DNA of 64,000 nucleotides from Streptomyces sp. NBC_01214 (GTDB taxonomy: Bacteria; Actinomycetota; Actinomycetes; Streptomycetales; Streptomycetaceae), in contig NZ_JAPEOS010000001.1 in the NCBI RefSeq assembly GCF_026340975.1, positions 5,055,001 to 5,119,000 of the forward strand, written 5' to 3'. Of the stretch, positions 63,903 to 64,000 are shown one piece after another (position 1 is the first letter of the stretch; each line of letters starts with the position of its first letter). The notes below the pieces were generated by a model. The model was not told the origin of the DNA. It worked only from the letters and a program-made list of their open reading frames with translations, and did no database searches. Position numbers and translations under genes: made by a program.

Positions 63903-64000
63903 GCGCGGGGCAGCCAGGCGTCGGCGAAGTCGGCGTGGTCGCGTGCGCGCTGGGCCCAGTCCTCGAGGAGTCGGCGAAAGCCCGCCATCGTGTACCGCTC
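63899..64000 (-). CDS. Partial protein, C-terminal 33 residues
   Basis: The minus-strand frame entering from the window end reads ERYTMAGFRRLLEDWAQRAR then DHADFADAWLPRA. It stops at 63899-63901, and its stop overlaps that of the STAS pseudogene within a CTAG palindrome. Too little is visible to identify it. Confidence 0.5.
   Translation of the reverse strand, partial: ERYTMAGFRRLLEDWAQRARDHADFADAWLPRA

Noticed and set aside
1..64000. CRISPR arrays
   Set aside because: I saw no set of regularly spaced direct repeats of 25-40 bases with unique spacers; the only tandem arrays are 7-bp, 15-bp and TPR-coding repeats.

Overview
The window is very GC-rich, its coding frames use G or C at almost every third position, and its protein families are Streptomyces-type: SUKH- and DUF6461-like proteins, a trypsin/trypco module, a MatAB-like pair and a terminal-protein remnant. 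It reads as Streptomyces or a close relative. The number of decayed insertion sequences and gene stubs, plus a truncated tpg-type terminal-protein gene at 27.9 kb, suggests a chromosome arm near a linear end or a linear plasmid. That replicon assignment is inference, and no telomere is visible.

Layout. 0-7.1 kb is mostly debris: lectin, SMI1/KNR4 and CBM48 remnants, one intact-looking lipoprotein, an atypical tRNA-Asp, a HEAT-like gene and a multiply frameshifted IS701 transposase. 7.4-9.4 kb (minus) holds a compact four-gene unit: a 129-residue unknown, a 40-residue membrane peptide, a class I aminoacyl-tRNA-synthetase-like protein and an ASCH-domain protein. 9.9-16.0 kb (minus) is a three-gene conflict-type operon: a 553-residue unknown, a trypco2-like protein and a 1312-residue trypsin-STAND NTPase-helical-repeat protein. 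17.2-24.2 kb holds ordinary accessory genes: a small secreted protein, a Nudix hydrolase, a DUF6461-like protein, a MatAB-like polysaccharide pair and a fungalysin-like protease. 24.5-28.3 kb has a one-base-frameshifted APC permease, a Tat-exported amine oxidase and the tpg remnant. 28.7-30.8 kb is an OLD-type ATPase/Toprim nuclease. 32.0-39.7 kb is the most conventional stretch: an SDR and an XRE regulator that share a TGGTAC-N5-GTACCA operator, conserved unknowns, a saccharopine-dehydrogenase-like enzyme divergent from a GlxA/AraC regulator, and a HIT protein.

From 39.8 kb to the end the sequence is a transposon patchwork (ISL3, Tn3, IS5, IS701, IS3, IS21). Passenger genes sit between the elements: an orphan two-gene unit behind a CRP-like site, a membrane-anchored NB-ARC/TPR protein, a nucleotidyltransferase, a MerR/SDR pair, a lipoprotein, a truncated thioesterase, a kinase pseudogene and a HAD hydrolase. 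Stubs of a DNA ligase, a Vgb-type lyase, an integrase and a STAS protein mark repeated insertion and deletion.

The parts most likely to be working biological systems are the trypsin-STAND operon, the tRNA-synthetase-like/ASCH operon and the OLD nuclease. The first and third resemble known bacterial conflict or defence architectures. The second I cannot assign to a described system.
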